64,000 bases of DNA, taken from contig NZ_JBDIVF010000015.1 in assembly GCF_039631355.1 (NCBI RefSeq), positions 1-64,000 of the forward strand, in the 5' to 3' direction. The notes beneath the pieces were generated by a model that saw only the letters and a list, made by a program, of their open reading frames with translations, was not told the origin of the DNA and made no database searches. The translations under genes were made by a program, and so were the position numbers. Positions within the stretch are counted from its first letter, which is position 1. Every line of letters starts with the position of its first letter. Source of the DNA: Uliginosibacterium paludis. GTDB lineage: Bacteria > Pseudomonadota > Gammaproteobacteria > Burkholderiales > Rhodocyclaceae. Shown here one piece after another: positions 30,954 to 43,898 of the stretch.

Positions 30954-31862
30954 TCAGCCTGCGGCGCGCGCCGCGCAGAGCGCCCAGATCATCTCGGCCA
31001 TGCGGTTGCTGTTTTCGCTGGAGCGATAGAGGCGCACCTCCAGCTCGCAGCTCCAGTCTGCCGAGCCGGCTTCCACCAGATGGCCCTCGGCCTTCTCGTG
31101 CCCGGCGCAGCTCTCCGGCAGCCAGCCCAGACCATGCCCCTCGACGATCATGGCTTTCAGCGCCTCGGCCATGTGGGTATCGAAAGAGCGCTCCAGATGG
31201 CAGCGCTCCGGTGCGCGCAGCAGGATCATCTCGACCACGTGGGCGAGATAGGAGCCCGGCGAATAGGCAAGGAAGGGCACGATGTTGTCCGGCCGGCCGG
31301 AGAGCACATGGCGCGGGCTGCCATCCTTGCGCGGCACCGAGAAGGGCAGCAGACGGTCGGTGGTGAGCAGGATGTGCGGAAAACGGGCCGGGTCCAGGAG
31401 CACTGGCAACTGCGGGTGGTGGTAGATGATCAGCAGGTCACTCGCGCCCTCGATGAGCGCGGTCACGCCCTCTGGCACGTTCACCGCGCCGACGCGCGCC
31501 ACCACATTGCCGAGTTTTTCCTTCACGCCGCTGAGCCAGCGCGGAAAGTAGGTCAGCGACAGGGTGTGGGCCACCGAGAAACGCACCGCCTCGACCTTGC
31601 CGGGCACCTGACCGCGCAGCACGGTGCGCATCTCGTAGGTGCGCTTGAGCATGTCGGCCGCGAAGCCGCGAAAGATGCGCCCGGCCGGCGTGAGCTGCAC
31701 GCCATGTTCGCGCCGGTCGATGAGCTGCACGCCGAGCCAGTCTTCCAGCGATTGCACATGCCGGCTCAGGGTCGGCTGGGAGATGTTGCGGTTCTCGGCC
31801 GCCTTCGAGAAAGCACGCGCATCCGCAAGCGTCAGGAAGTCCTCGATCCACCGTATCTGCAT
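30954..31862 (-). CDS. LysR-family regulator of the aspartase gene
   Basis: A 302-residue LysR-type regulator: the HTH at the N-terminus (IEDFLTLADARAFSKAAENR, NISQPTLSRHVQSLE) is followed by a ligand-binding domain (residues about 90-290). Start 31862 matches the usual LysR length. It is divergent from aspA with a 19-21-bp perfect palindrome between them, so it probably regulates aspA in response to a dicarboxylate or amino acid (inference). It is convergent with the TPR-like gene, with a 1-bp gap. Confidence 0.9.
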   Translation of the reverse strand: MQIRWIEDFLTLADARAFSKAAENRNISQPTLSRHVQSLEDWLGVQLIDRREHGVQLTPAGRIFRGFAADMLKRTYEMRTVLRGQVPGKVEAVRFSVAHTLSLTYFPRWLSGVKEKLGNVVARVGAVNVPEGVTALIEGASDLLIIYHHPQLPVLLDPARFPHILLTTDRLLPFSVPRKDGSPRHVLSGRPDNIVPFLAYSPGSYLAHVVEMILLRAPERCHLERSFDTHMAEALKAMIVEGHGLGWLPESCAGHEKAEGHLVEAGSADWSCELEVRLYRSSENSNRMAEMIWALCAARAAG

Positions 31863-31976
31863 GGCAATCCTTTTCGTCAATGCTTCCGCGACCTTCGCCG
31901 ACTGCGTCCGATGGCCGGCAGGAGGCCGATACAGCACATGGCGGATTTGCGTGGAATATTCGGATTGTGCGCGTTT

Positions 31977-31997
31977 TCATGCAAGTTTTGCATGAAG
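31977..31997. promoter_or_regulatory. Palindromic operator between lysR-type gene and aspA
   Basis: TTCATGCAA-GTT-TTGCATGAA is a perfect inverted repeat with 9-bp arms and a 3-bp spacer. It contains the LysR T-N11-A pattern and lies 63 bp before the aspA start. Confidence 0.75.
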
Positions 31998-32059
31998 CTT
32001 CTCCCTGTTCGCGCTTGTTGCCTAGCATGACATCACCCCGACTCGCAGCGAGAACAACA

Positions 32060-33478
<1,419 letters not shown>

Positions 33479-33489
33479 CCGCCCTCCGC

Positions 33490-33526
33490 CGGGCCCGCCC
33501 TCCCCGTGAGGCGGGCCCGAATGTTT
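33490..33526 (+). terminator. Terminator hairpin after aspA
   Basis: CGGGCCCGCC (33490-33499) pairs with GGCGGGCCCG (33510-33519). AATGTTTT follows, a weak T run. Confidence 0.65.
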
Positions 33527-33555
33527 TCAATCCTCCCCCTCCCCGACGAAAGATC

Positions 33556-35889
<2,334 letters not shown>

Positions 35890-35911
35890 TCGCCAGCGCA
35901 ACGCGGCAGGT

Positions 35912-35938
35912 GCGCACCGGTCGCCGGGTCCGGTGCGC
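35912..35938. terminator. Hairpin between convergent maeB and STAS-like gene
   Basis: GCGCACCGG (35912-35920) pairs with CCGGTGCGC (35930-35938). There is no T run, so termination strength is uncertain. Confidence 0.4.
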
Positions 35939-35962
35939 AGACAAGGCACCCGGCCCGGCGGC

Positions 35963-36385
35963 TCAGCCGGCCAGCCCGTCCGCCAGCTCGAGCTGCCGGG
36001 CCGTCCAGACCTGCGCAGCGTCCAGCGTCTCGAAAATTTCCAGAGGCATGACGCCCGCATACAGGCTGCGCCAGAGGCGATCCATCACATGGTATCCGGC
36101 CACATCCGGTGCGATCACATAGCTGGTGCAGCGCCGCTGCCATTTTTCGGCATGCTCGATCACCCCGCGCCTGATGCCTTCCAGCGCATCCGGCGGACAC
36201 AGCGCCGCACCGTGAATCACCAGAATGAGCCCCCAGCCGCCGTCGGCCGACACCTCGCGTACCGGCCGGCTCATGCACAGTCGGTAGTGATCGATCAGCT
36301 CGGCGTTCCAGGGCCCTCCGATGTCCGCGATGAGCATCTGCCCCTCGCGCCGGATGTCCACCGAGCCATGAATGCGGAACTCCAT
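35963..36385 (-). CDS. Small STAS-like hypothetical protein
   Basis: A 140-residue cytoplasmic protein. An early strand-helix pattern (EGQMLIADIGGPWNAELIDHYR) and later GWGLILVIHGAALCPPDALEG resemble the STAS/anti-sigma-antagonist fold with a GILxDxxG-like strand, but the key phosphorylated Ser/Thr is not obvious. GGAGG lies 5 bases before the ATG. It lies 36 bp downstream of the Hsp70 gene on the same strand, so the two may be an operon. Function unknown. Confidence 0.7.
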   Translation of the reverse strand: MEFRIHGSVDIRREGQMLIADIGGPWNAELIDHYRLCMSRPVREVSADGGWGLILVIHGAALCPPDALEGIRRGVIEHAEKWQRRCTSYVIAPDVAGYHVMDRLWRSLYAGVMPLEIFETLDAAQVWTARQLELADGLAG

Positions 36386-36421
36386 GTTTTCCTCCCGGAT
36401 GAGCGCGGAGCGCGCCCGGGC

Positions 36422-37684
36422 TCAACCGTAGCGGCGTGCGGCCTCGACGGCAAGACCGGCACCGATGCTGCCGAAGAGATCGCCCTCGCAGGCGCGGGCC
36501 TGTGGCAACACCGCGCTGATCGCCTGCCTCAGCTGCGGCACGCCACTGCCACCACCGGTAAAGAAAATCGTATCGACCTCTGCGCCTGAAACCTGCGCGG
36601 TCTGTAGCAGGGCGGCCACCGTCCGGCTCACTTCGCTGACCAGGCTTTCGGTCGCTGCGGCGAAATCCTGACGGCTGATGCCACTGGCAAGTCCTTCCTG
36701 CAGCTCGCCCAGATCGAGCGTGGTGTGCTCGGCCGCAGATAGCGCGATCTTCGCCTGCTCCACCTGCAGCGCGAGCCAGTGGCCGGCACGCCGGTCGATG
36801 AGGCGCGAGAGGCGATCGAGGCGCTCATGTTCCGCACTCATGCGGAAGAGCTGCTGCAGGTCATTCCATGCCGTCCGGGTATAGGCGAAGGGAATCGTGT
36901 GCCAGGTCGCCAGCTGGTAGAAGATCTGCGAAGGCAGCTCGCCGCCGTTGCGGGTGCGGCTGCCCAGGCCCAGCAGCGGCATGGCGCTGGCGAGATTGAG
37001 TGCGCGGTCGAAATCGGTTCCGCCGATATGCACACCGCCATTGGCGAGCAAGTCCTCGCGCCGATCATCCCGCTTCGCACGCTCGGGCGAGAGCCGCACC
37101 AGCGAGAAGTCTGCCGTGCCGCCGCCGATGTCGGCAATCATCACCAGCTCCTCGCGGCCGAGCGTGCGCTCGTAATGAAAGGCGGCGCCAATCGGTTCGT
37201 ACTGGAAGCTCAGCTCACGGAAGCCGACCGAGCGCGCGATTTCAGCCAGGGTGTCTTCGGCGAGCTTGTCGGCCTCCGGCTTGCCGTCGACGAAAAACAC
37301 CGGCCGGCCGAACACCGCGCAGTCGAAACTGCGCCCGGCAGCCCGCTCGGCACGCCGCTTGAGCTCGCCGATGAAGGTGGCCAGCAGATGGCGGAAGGAG
37401 AGGCTCTGCCCTCCCACCTCGGTGTGGGCATCGATGAGGCTGCTGCCCAGCAGGCTCTTGAGCGAGCGCACCAGGCGCCCCTCGTAGCCATCGAGGTATT
37501 GCGCCATCGCGTCGCGGCCGAAATGGGTGCTGCCTTCATCCACATTGAAGAACACGGCCGAAGGCAGGGTGACCCGACCCTCTTCGAGGATCAGCAGCGG
37601 ATCCACCGCGGCACCGAGATGGCCGACGGTGGAGTTGGACGTCCCGAAGTCGACACCGCAGGCACGGGCAGGAGAAACGGACAT
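36422..37684 (-). CDS. Short Hsp70-family (YegD-like) protein
   Basis: A 420-residue actin-ATPase-fold protein of the Hsp70 superfamily with no substrate-binding domain: GVDFGTSNST (phosphate 1), ADIGGGTADFSLVRL (phosphate 2), the adenosine motif FTGGGSGVPQLRQAI. This matches YegD-type single-domain chaperone-like ATPases (about 450 residues). Start 37684 has a near-canonical Hsp70 N-terminus. Possibly acts with the STAS-like protein encoded downstream (inference); a client is not predictable. Confidence 0.9.
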   Translation of the reverse strand: MSVSPARACGVDFGTSNSTVGHLGAAVDPLLILEEGRVTLPSAVFFNVDEGSTHFGRDAMAQYLDGYEGRLVRSLKSLLGSSLIDAHTEVGGQSLSFRHLLATFIGELKRRAERAAGRSFDCAVFGRPVFFVDGKPEADKLAEDTLAEIARSVGFRELSFQYEPIGAAFHYERTLGREELVMIADIGGGTADFSLVRLSPERAKRDDRREDLLANGGVHIGGTDFDRALNLASAMPLLGLGSRTRNGGELPSQIFYQLATWHTIPFAYTRTAWNDLQQLFRMSAEHERLDRLSRLIDRRAGHWLALQVEQAKIALSAAEHTTLDLGELQEGLASGISRQDFAAATESLVSEVSRTVAALLQTAQVSGAEVDTIFFTGGGSGVPQLRQAISAVLPQARACEGDLFGSIGAGLAVEAARRYG

Positions 37685-37788
37685 GGACAAGACAACGGGC
37701 GGTGAATCGGATGTGCATTCTAGCGGCGGCAAGCCTTGCCCGCCCTGCGCATTGGCAGAACTGCAACGCTGCCCGGCCGCGCCGGAAA

Positions 37789-38760
37789 TCAGTGACCGCC
37801 GAGGCGGGATTCGGACGGCAACTCGCCGAAGAGCTGGCGGTAATCGCGGGCGAACTGGCTCAGATGGGTGAAGCCCCAGTCGTAGGCGACCTGCGAGACC
37901 GACTGCGCCGGGCCGCCGCGCCGCAGTTCGCGCCTCACCGCATTGAGCCGGATGCTGCGCATGAAGGCCAGCGGCGCCATGCCGGTCACCTCTTCCACGC
38001 AATTCTGCAGCGCGCGGCGTGACAGATGCAGGCGCTCGCACAGTTCCGGAATGCCGGGCGGGCTGGCCGGGTCCTGCAGCAGGAGCTCGCGCAGGCGCTG
38101 CACGGTCTGCTGCCGACCGAGCTGCGCCCGGCGCGGCGGCTCGCCACCATGCGCCTGCTGCAGCAGGCCGGTCAGCAAGGTGAATATGCGCGCCTGCAGC
38201 GCCAGCGGATCTTCCTCACCCGGGCAGCGGGCGTCATCCAGGATGTTGGCCAGCGCGGCGCACAGCCCGGCCTTCTGCATCAGCGGCAGGCTGATCACGT
38301 CGCCCAGACGCAGCAGGCGGTCCAGATCCTGCCGCGCATGCTGCTCGACATGCGCGGCGAAGGCGGCACGATCCACGACGATGCCATAGAGGTCGAAATC
38401 GGCTTCGGTCATCAGTTCGAACTCGGCACCGCCATCGCGCACGCAGACCGCCTCGGCGCCGAGCTTGCGGCTGCCCAGCGCCATCTGGCCATCTTCGGCG
38501 GCCGGCACACCGAACCAGACCGATTCGCGCCAGGCAGCGCAGGTCTGGCGCAGCCGGCGATTGGCCCGCTCGACGAAGATCTGGCTGCCGGGCAGCCACA
38601 GCTCGGTCACCGAACCTTCGAAGGCGCCGGACGAGAGCTGGTCATAGCGCTGATCCCATTGCGAGAGGTTGTGCGCATGCTCGTCCGCATCGCGGGCCTG
38701 GGTGTGGCGCAGCAGAACGGGGCGGACGGCATCCGCGGAAAACAGGGCAGGCGTGCGCAT
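37789..38760 (-). CDS. AraC-family regulator of ethanolamine genes (EutR-like)
   Basis: A 323-residue regulator with a C-terminal AraC HTH pair (about 220-315): IPELCERLHLSRRALQNCVE, then SQVAYDWGFTHLSQFARDYR. The N-terminal domain has the WLPGSQIFVERANRRLRQTC segment that resembles EutR. It is divergent from the ethanolamine permease gene and so is the likely ethanolamine/B12-responsive activator. No other regulator is near the eut genes. Confidence 0.87.
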   Translation of the reverse strand: MRTPALFSADAVRPVLLRHTQARDADEHAHNLSQWDQRYDQLSSGAFEGSVTELWLPGSQIFVERANRRLRQTCAAWRESVWFGVPAAEDGQMALGSRKLGAEAVCVRDGGAEFELMTEADFDLYGIVVDRAAFAAHVEQHARQDLDRLLRLGDVISLPLMQKAGLCAALANILDDARCPGEEDPLALQARIFTLLTGLLQQAHGGEPPRRAQLGRQQTVQRLRELLLQDPASPPGIPELCERLHLSRRALQNCVEEVTGMAPLAFMRSIRLNAVRRELRRGGPAQSVSQVAYDWGFTHLSQFARDYRQLFGELPSESRLGGH

Positions 38761-39079
38761 GAGGGCAGGCTCCGCAAAAAGGACGGGAGCTCACACAAAA
38801 GCAATTGCCGTACCGCGTTCGGCAAGCCCCGCCCGGCAAGGCTTTCGGGCGAGACGACGGGTGCGGCCGGGGTTTCCGAAGGTCCGGTCCTGCACTGACA
38901 CGGTGCCCGGAAGGGCGGGCTTGGTTCATTGCGCGGCGGAAAAGTTCCGGCCCGCAGCGCGGAAAAACGCGGCCCGAGCGCAAATGTGCCGAATCTTGAT
39001 ATCGACGTGCCAAAAGCGGATAGAGCGCCAGACCGCCGCGGCGCAGCATTCACCCAGGCTAACCGAGGAGTGAATCAAC
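38761..39079. other. Divergent promoter region of the eut genes
   Basis: No gene. It must contain the promoters of the AraC gene and the permease. I see only imperfect repeats (CGGCAAGCCCCGCCCGGCAAGG near 38820) and no confident operator or sigma-54 element. CGAGGAG precedes the permease ATG. Confidence 0.5.
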
Positions 39080-40471
39080 ATGAGTACAAACAGTGGCGCA
39101 GCCGGCAGTCTGTCGGCAAGCCTGGGCACCTGGCAGCTGTGGGGTATCGCAGTCGGGCTGGTGATCTCGGGTGAATATTTCGGCTGGAGCTTCGGCTGGG
39201 CAAGCGCCGGCACGCTGGGCTTCCTGATCACCACGCTGGCGGTGGCCCTGATGTATGGCACCTTCATCTTCAGCTTCACCGAGCTGACCACCAGCATTCC
39301 GCATGCAGGCGGTCCCTTCGCCTACAGCTATCACGCCTTCGGCCCCACCGGCGGCTATCTGGCCGGCATGGCCACGCTGATCGAATTCGTGTTCGCGCCG
39401 CCCGCCATCGCGCTGGCCATCGGCGCCTATCTGAATGTGCAGTTCCCCTCGCTGGATCCGAAGATCGCCGCGGTGGGTGCGTATGTCGTGTTCATGGCAC
39501 TGAACATCGTCGGGGTCACCATTGCGGCCACTTTCGAGCTCTGCGTTACGCTGCTCGCGATCTTCGAGCTGCTGGTGTTCATGGGCGTGGTGGCACCGGG
39601 CTTCTCCTTCGCGAATTTCGCCAAGGGCGGCTGGGCCGGCGCAGACAGCTTCTCTCTGGCCTCGATCTCCGGCATCTTCGCCGCGATTCCCTTCGCGATC
39701 TGGTTCTTCCTCGCCATCGAAGGCGTGGCCATGGCCGCCGAAGAAGCGAAGGATCCGAAGCGCTCGATTCCGCGAGCCTATGTCGGCGGCATCCTGACCC
39801 TGGTCGTGCTGGCCATGGGCGTGATGGTGATGGCCGGTGGCGCCGGTGACTGGACCAAGCTTGCCAACATCAATGACCCGCTGCCCCAGGCGATGAAGAT
39901 GATCGTCGGCGAATCCTCGGGCTGGCTGCACATGCTGGTCTGGCTGGGGCTCTTCGGCCTGGTTGCCTCCTTCCACGGCATCATCCTCGGCTACTCGCGC
40001 CAGATCTTTGCCCAGGCTCGTGCCGGCTACCTGCCGGGCTGGCTGGGTGCGGTGCATCCGAAGTTCAAGACGCCGCACCGCGCCATCATCGCCGGTGGCG
40101 TGGTGGGCATCGCCGCGATCTTCAGCGACGAGCTGCTCTCTTTCGGCGGCCAGACGCTCACCGCCAACATCGTGACCATGTCGGTGTTCGGTGCGCTGCT
40201 GATGTATATCCTGAGCATGGCCTCGCTGTTCCGCCTGCGTCAGACGCAGCCGGGCCTTGCCCGCAGCTATCGCGCCCCGGGCTATCCGGTGGTGCCGGCC
40301 ATCGCGCTGACCGGCGCCGTGATCTGCCTGATCACCGTGACCTGGTTCAACCCGCTGCTGGCGGGCCTCTTCCTGGCAATCCTGGCAGTCGGCTATGCCT
40401 ACTTCCGTGCCACCCACGCCCAGCGTTCGGCCGCCTCGCCGATGGGTTCACTGGCCGCGCAGCCGGAATAA
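39080..40471 (+). CDS. eat: Ethanolamine permease
   Basis: A 463-residue APC-superfamily transporter with about 12 membrane segments. The N-terminal GIAVGLVISGEYFGWSFGW and EGVAMAAEEAKDPKRSIPRA segments are characteristic of the ethanolamine permease (Eat) group. It should import ethanolamine for the lyase encoded next (13 bp gap). CGAGGAG precedes the ATG. It is the first gene of eat-eutB-eutC. Confidence 0.92.
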   Translation: MSTNSGAAGSLSASLGTWQLWGIAVGLVISGEYFGWSFGWASAGTLGFLITTLAVALMYGTFIFSFTELTTSIPHAGGPFAYSYHAFGPTGGYLAGMATLIEFVFAPPAIALAIGAYLNVQFPSLDPKIAAVGAYVVFMALNIVGVTIAATFELCVTLLAIFELLVFMGVVAPGFSFANFAKGGWAGADSFSLASISGIFAAIPFAIWFFLAIEGVAMAAEEAKDPKRSIPRAYVGGILTLVVLAMGVMVMAGGAGDWTKLANINDPLPQAMKMIVGESSGWLHMLVWLGLFGLVASFHGIILGYSRQIFAQARAGYLPGWLGAVHPKFKTPHRAIIAGGVVGIAAIFSDELLSFGGQTLTANIVTMSVFGALLMYILSMASLFRLRQTQPGLARSYRAPGYPVVPAIALTGAVICLITVTWFNPLLAGLFLAILAVGYAYFRATHAQRSAASPMGSLAAQPE

Positions 40472-40484
40472 GGACGGGGCACGC

Positions 40485-41873
40485 ATGTACTCGGCCACCA
40501 CCGGCATCCGCCGCCATGTCTTCGCCGATCTGAAGACCCTGCTCGCCAAGGCCAGCCCCGCCCGCTCGGGTGACATGCTGGCCGGGGTGGCGGCCGCGTC
40601 GGAAGAGGAACGCATGGCGGCGAAGATCGCACTGGCCGATGTGCCCCTGCGCCGCTTTCTCGAAGAGATGGTGGTGCCCTACGAGATCGATGAAGTCACC
40701 CGGCTGATCATCGACCATCATGACGCCACCGCCTTCCTGCCGATTGCGAGCCTCACCGTGGGCGAGCTGCGCGACTGGCTGCTCTCGGATGCGGCGAGCC
40801 CGGACGTGCTCGCCGCGCTGGCCCCCGGCCTCACGCCGGAAATGGTGGCCGCCGTCAGCAAGCTGATGCGCAATCAGGATCTGATCCAGGTGGCGGCCCG
40901 CTGCGAAGTCGTCACCCGCTTCCGCAACACCCTGGGCCTGCGTGGTCGCCTCGCGGTGCGCCTGCAGCCCAACCACCCGACCGATGATGCTCATGGCATC
41001 GCCGCATCGATGCTCGACGGTCTGCTCTATGGCGCCGGCGACGCCGTGATCGGCATCAACCCGGCCACCGACAGCCTGCCCGCGATCAGCCGGCTGCTGG
41101 AACTCATCGACGGTTTCCGTCAGCAGTACGAAGTGCCGACCCAGAGCTGCGTGCTGACCCATGTGACCAACACGATCCGCGCCATCGAACGCGGTGCGCC
41201 GGTCGATCTGGTCTTCCAGTCCATCGGCGGCACCGAAGCAGTCAATACGAGCTTTGGCGTCACCGCCGCGATTCTCGAGGAATCCATGCACGCCGCCCGC
41301 AGCCTTTCGCGTGGCACGGTGGGCCAGAACGTCATGTATTTCGAAACCGGCCAGGGCAGCGCGCTCTCGGCCAACGGCCATCACGGCGCCGACCAGCAGA
41401 CGCTGGAAGCGCGTGCCTACGGCCTCGCCCGCCGCTTCGAGCCGCTGCTGGTCAACACGGTGGTCGGCTTCATCGGCCCGGAATATCTCTACGACGGCAA
41501 GCAGATCATCCGCGCCGGGCTGGAAGACCACTTCTGCGGCAAGCTGCTGGGCCTGCCGATGGGCTGCGACATCTGCTACACCAACCATGCCGAAGCCGAT
41601 CAGGACGACATGGACACCCTGCTCACGCTGCTGGGCGTGGCCGGCATCAACTTCATCATCGGCGTGCCCGGCGCGGATGACATCATGCTGAATTACCAGA
41701 GCACGTCCTTCCATGACGCGCTCTACCTGCGCCGCGTGCTGAACCGCCGCCGCGCACCGGAATTCGAAGACTGGCTCATGCGCATGGGCATCGCCGACTA
41801 TCGCGGCGAACTGATCGCGCAGAGCAGCCAGCAGCCGCTGCTGGGTTTTGCCGGCGAGGCCCTGCATGGCTGA
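40485..41873 (+). CDS. eutB: Ethanolamine ammonia-lyase large subunit EutB
   Basis: The catalytic TIM-barrel subunit of the adenosylcobalamin-dependent ethanolamine ammonia-lyase, which yields acetaldehyde and ammonia. 462 residues. RLQPNHPTDDAHGIA, THVTNTIRAIERGAPVDLVFQSI and GLPMGCDICYTNHAEADQDD are typical EutB segments. Start 40485 fits the family N-terminus. It overlaps eutC by 8 bp. Ammonia produced here would bear on nif control. Confidence 0.96.
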   Translation: MYSATTGIRRHVFADLKTLLAKASPARSGDMLAGVAAASEEERMAAKIALADVPLRRFLEEMVVPYEIDEVTRLIIDHHDATAFLPIASLTVGELRDWLLSDAASPDVLAALAPGLTPEMVAAVSKLMRNQDLIQVAARCEVVTRFRNTLGLRGRLAVRLQPNHPTDDAHGIAASMLDGLLYGAGDAVIGINPATDSLPAISRLLELIDGFRQQYEVPTQSCVLTHVTNTIRAIERGAPVDLVFQSIGGTEAVNTSFGVTAAILEESMHAARSLSRGTVGQNVMYFETGQGSALSANGHHGADQQTLEARAYGLARRFEPLLVNTVVGFIGPEYLYDGKQIIRAGLEDHFCGKLLGLPMGCDICYTNHAEADQDDMDTLLTLLGVAGINFIIGVPGADDIMLNYQSTSFHDALYLRRVLNRRRAPEFEDWLMRMGIADYRGELIAQSSQQPLLGFAGEALHG

Positions 41874-42657
41874 GAACAAACTGATCACGCCCGACCCCTG
41901 GACGCGCCTACAGGCGCTCACCCGCGCGCGCATCGCGCTGGGCCGCAGCGGCGTGAGCCTGCCGACGCGCGAAGTGCTGGGCTTTGGCCTGGCGCATGCC
42001 CAGGCGCGCGACGCGGTGCATCAGCCGCTGGATGTGGCTGCGCTCGACGCCGCCTTCCGCGACGCCGGTTTTGCGACGCGCACGGTCACGAGCCGAGCCC
42101 CGGATCGGGTCAGCTATCTGCGCCGTCCGGACTGGGGCCGCCGCCTCGCCGAAAGCTCGGTGTCATTACTCAAGGCCTCGGCCCCGGCTCCCGCGAAAAT
42201 CGCTTTCCTGGTCGCCGACGGACTCTCCTCGCTGGCCACGCAACGCCACAGCCTGCCGCTCCTGCAAGCGCTCAAGCCCTGGTTCCCGGATCTCTGCGCC
42301 TGCCCGGTGGTGATCGCCACCCAGGGCCGCGTGGCGCTGGGAGACGAAGTCGGTGCACTGCTGGGCAGCGAGATGGTCGTGGTGCTGATCGGCGAGCGGC
42401 CCGGATTGTCTTCACCCGACAGCCTCGGCATCTACCTCACCGGCGCGCCGCAGGTGGGCCTCACCGATGCCGCGCGCAACTGCATCTCGAATGTGCGACC
42501 CGAAGGCCTCGACTATCCGGAAGCCGCACGCAAGCTTGCCTTTCTGCTCGCCGGCGCCCATCGCCTCGGGCGCACCGGCGTCGAACTCAAGGACGACAGC
42601 GACGAGCGCCTGCCCGATGAACGCCCCGAAGCCTTCGCACTCGCCGCTCCGGCATGA
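41866..42657 (+). CDS. eutC: Ethanolamine ammonia-lyase small subunit EutC
   Basis: The B12-binding small subunit of the lyase. 263 residues with the family segments TRARIALGRSGVSLPT, FLVADGLSSLATQRH, VVLIGERPGLSSPDSLGIYLT and RNCISNVRPEGLDY. Start codon 41866 lies within the end of eutB (8-bp overlap). No reactivase EutA, aldehyde dehydrogenase or microcompartment shell gene is adjacent, so the acetaldehyde must be handled by enzymes encoded elsewhere. Confidence 0.96.
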   Translation: MAENKLITPDPWTRLQALTRARIALGRSGVSLPTREVLGFGLAHAQARDAVHQPLDVAALDAAFRDAGFATRTVTSRAPDRVSYLRRPDWGRRLAESSVSLLKASAPAPAKIAFLVADGLSSLATQRHSLPLLQALKPWFPDLCACPVVIATQGRVALGDEVGALLGSEMVVVLIGERPGLSSPDSLGIYLTGAPQVGLTDAARNCISNVRPEGLDYPEAARKLAFLLAGAHRLGRTGVELKDDSDERLPDERPEAFALAAPA

Positions 42658-42709
42658 CATCCACCGACTTCCCTTTTTTGCAGCCACACCACCCGACCTG
42701 GAGAAAGCC

Positions 42710-43564
42710 ATGATGTTCCCGACCCGACGCACCCTGCCTGCCGTGATCAGCGCCGCCCTGCTGGCTTCCCTCTTTGCCGCCGCACCTGCTCGCGCCGAAG
42801 ACACGCCGACCTGGACCTTCCCGACTTCGGTAAGCCTCGTCAGCGACTACATCTTCCGCGGCCAGTCGCAATCCTGGGGCAAGCCGGCCCTGCAGTTCTC
42901 CACCGAAGCCGATCACGCCAGCGGCGCCTACGCCGGCTTTGCCGCCTCCACCGTCTCCAAGCACTGGCTGCCCGGCGCCACGATGGAAACCGACTTCTCC
43001 GGCGGCTACCGCAACAAGATCGCCGACACCGTCGGCTATGACGTTGGCGTAGTCTATTACGCCTACCCCGGCGGCAACTGGAAGAAATCCGCCTTCGAGG
43101 GCTACAACGATCCGAACAGCCTGAACACCGCCGAAGCCTATCTGGCGCTGAGCTACCAGTGGCTCACCTTCAAGACCGGCCGCACCCTGACCGAATACTT
43201 CGGCTGGAGCACCAACAACTCGCCGGTCGGCGGCGGCTTCGCAGGCGACTCCACCGCAGGCGTCACCGGCAGCACGCGCGGCTCCACCTTCTACGAACTC
43301 AACGCCGCCTATGACGTGGCCGAGGGCTGGAATGTGAGCGGCCAGATCGGTCGCCAGAAGATCAAGAATGCCACCGGGCTGGACATCACCTACTACAAGC
43401 TGGGCGTCACCAAGGCGCTGCCGGCGGGCTTCTCGGTCGGCGTGTTCTACTCCGGCAGCAGCGAACCGGACGCCTACAAGAACTTCATCAGCCTGAAGAA
43501 CGCCAGCACCGACTCCGACATCGCCCGCAAGACGGTGTTCGTGAGCGTCGCGAAAGCCTTCTGA
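42710..43564 (+). CDS. TorF-family putative outer-membrane porin
   Basis: A 284-residue exported beta-barrel protein: signal peptide ending APARAED, then VSLVSDYIFRGQSQSWGKPALQ, the hallmark start of the TorF putative porin family, and a C-terminal strand ending in Phe (VFVSVAKAF), as required for outer-membrane insertion. GGAG lies 7 bases before the ATG. It follows eutC by 52 bp and is probably induced with it, possibly as the outer-membrane entry route for ethanolamine (inference). Confidence 0.9.
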   Translation: MMFPTRRTLPAVISAALLASLFAAAPARAEDTPTWTFPTSVSLVSDYIFRGQSQSWGKPALQFSTEADHASGAYAGFAASTVSKHWLPGATMETDFSGGYRNKIADTVGYDVGVVYYAYPGGNWKKSAFEGYNDPNSLNTAEAYLALSYQWLTFKTGRTLTEYFGWSTNNSPVGGGFAGDSTAGVTGSTRGSTFYELNAAYDVAEGWNVSGQIGRQKIKNATGLDITYYKLGVTKALPAGFSVGVFYSGSSEPDAYKNFISLKNASTDSDIARKTVFVSVAKAF

Positions 43565-43573
43565 CCGGGGCCA

Positions 43574-43597
43574 CCGCCCGCTCAGTCGAGCGGGCGG
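43574..43597. terminator. Bidirectional hairpin after the porin gene
   Basis: A perfect 10-bp stem CCGCCCGCTC-AGTC-GAGCGGGCGG follows the porin stop by 9 bp and covers the stop codon of the convergent lipoprotein gene. No T run is present. Confidence 0.55.
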
Positions 43598-43887
43598 ATA
43601 TGGCGGACCTGCAGGATGGGCTGACCGCCGAGGGGATCTTTGGCACCCGCCGGGCCGGCTTCGACTTCGACCCGGCGGTTCTGCAAAGCCAGGGCCTGCG
43701 CCTTGTCCACGCCTTCGAGGGGCCAGCGCCGGCCCTGTTCGTCGTCCAGCACCGGCGACACGAAAGGCGCGTTGCCGACCAGGTGCAGCACGCCGTGATG
43801 CAGGCGGTTTGCAGGGGCGGCCGCACACGCCGCCAGGGCCAGCGAGGCGACCAGGGCGGCGGGCAGTTTCTTCAGCGCGCTGAGCAT
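43582..43887 (-). CDS. Small lipoprotein of unknown function
   Basis: A 101-residue lipoprotein with lipobox LAACAA (Cys about residue 20). The mature domain, LVGNAPFVSPVLDDEQGRRWPLEGV, looks like a small beta fold, as in many short outer-membrane lipoproteins. Start at the ATG 43887; the frame upstream begins at a TTG. It lies 11 bp after the M30 peptidase gene on the same strand, so it is probably cotranscribed and might anchor or assist it (inference). No named family recognised. Confidence 0.7.
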   Translation of the reverse strand: MLSALKKLPAALVASLALAACAAAPANRLHHGVLHLVGNAPFVSPVLDDEQGRRWPLEGVDKAQALALQNRRVEVEAGPAGAKDPLGGQPILQVRHIRPLD

Positions 43888-43898
43888 CGCGACCGGCC

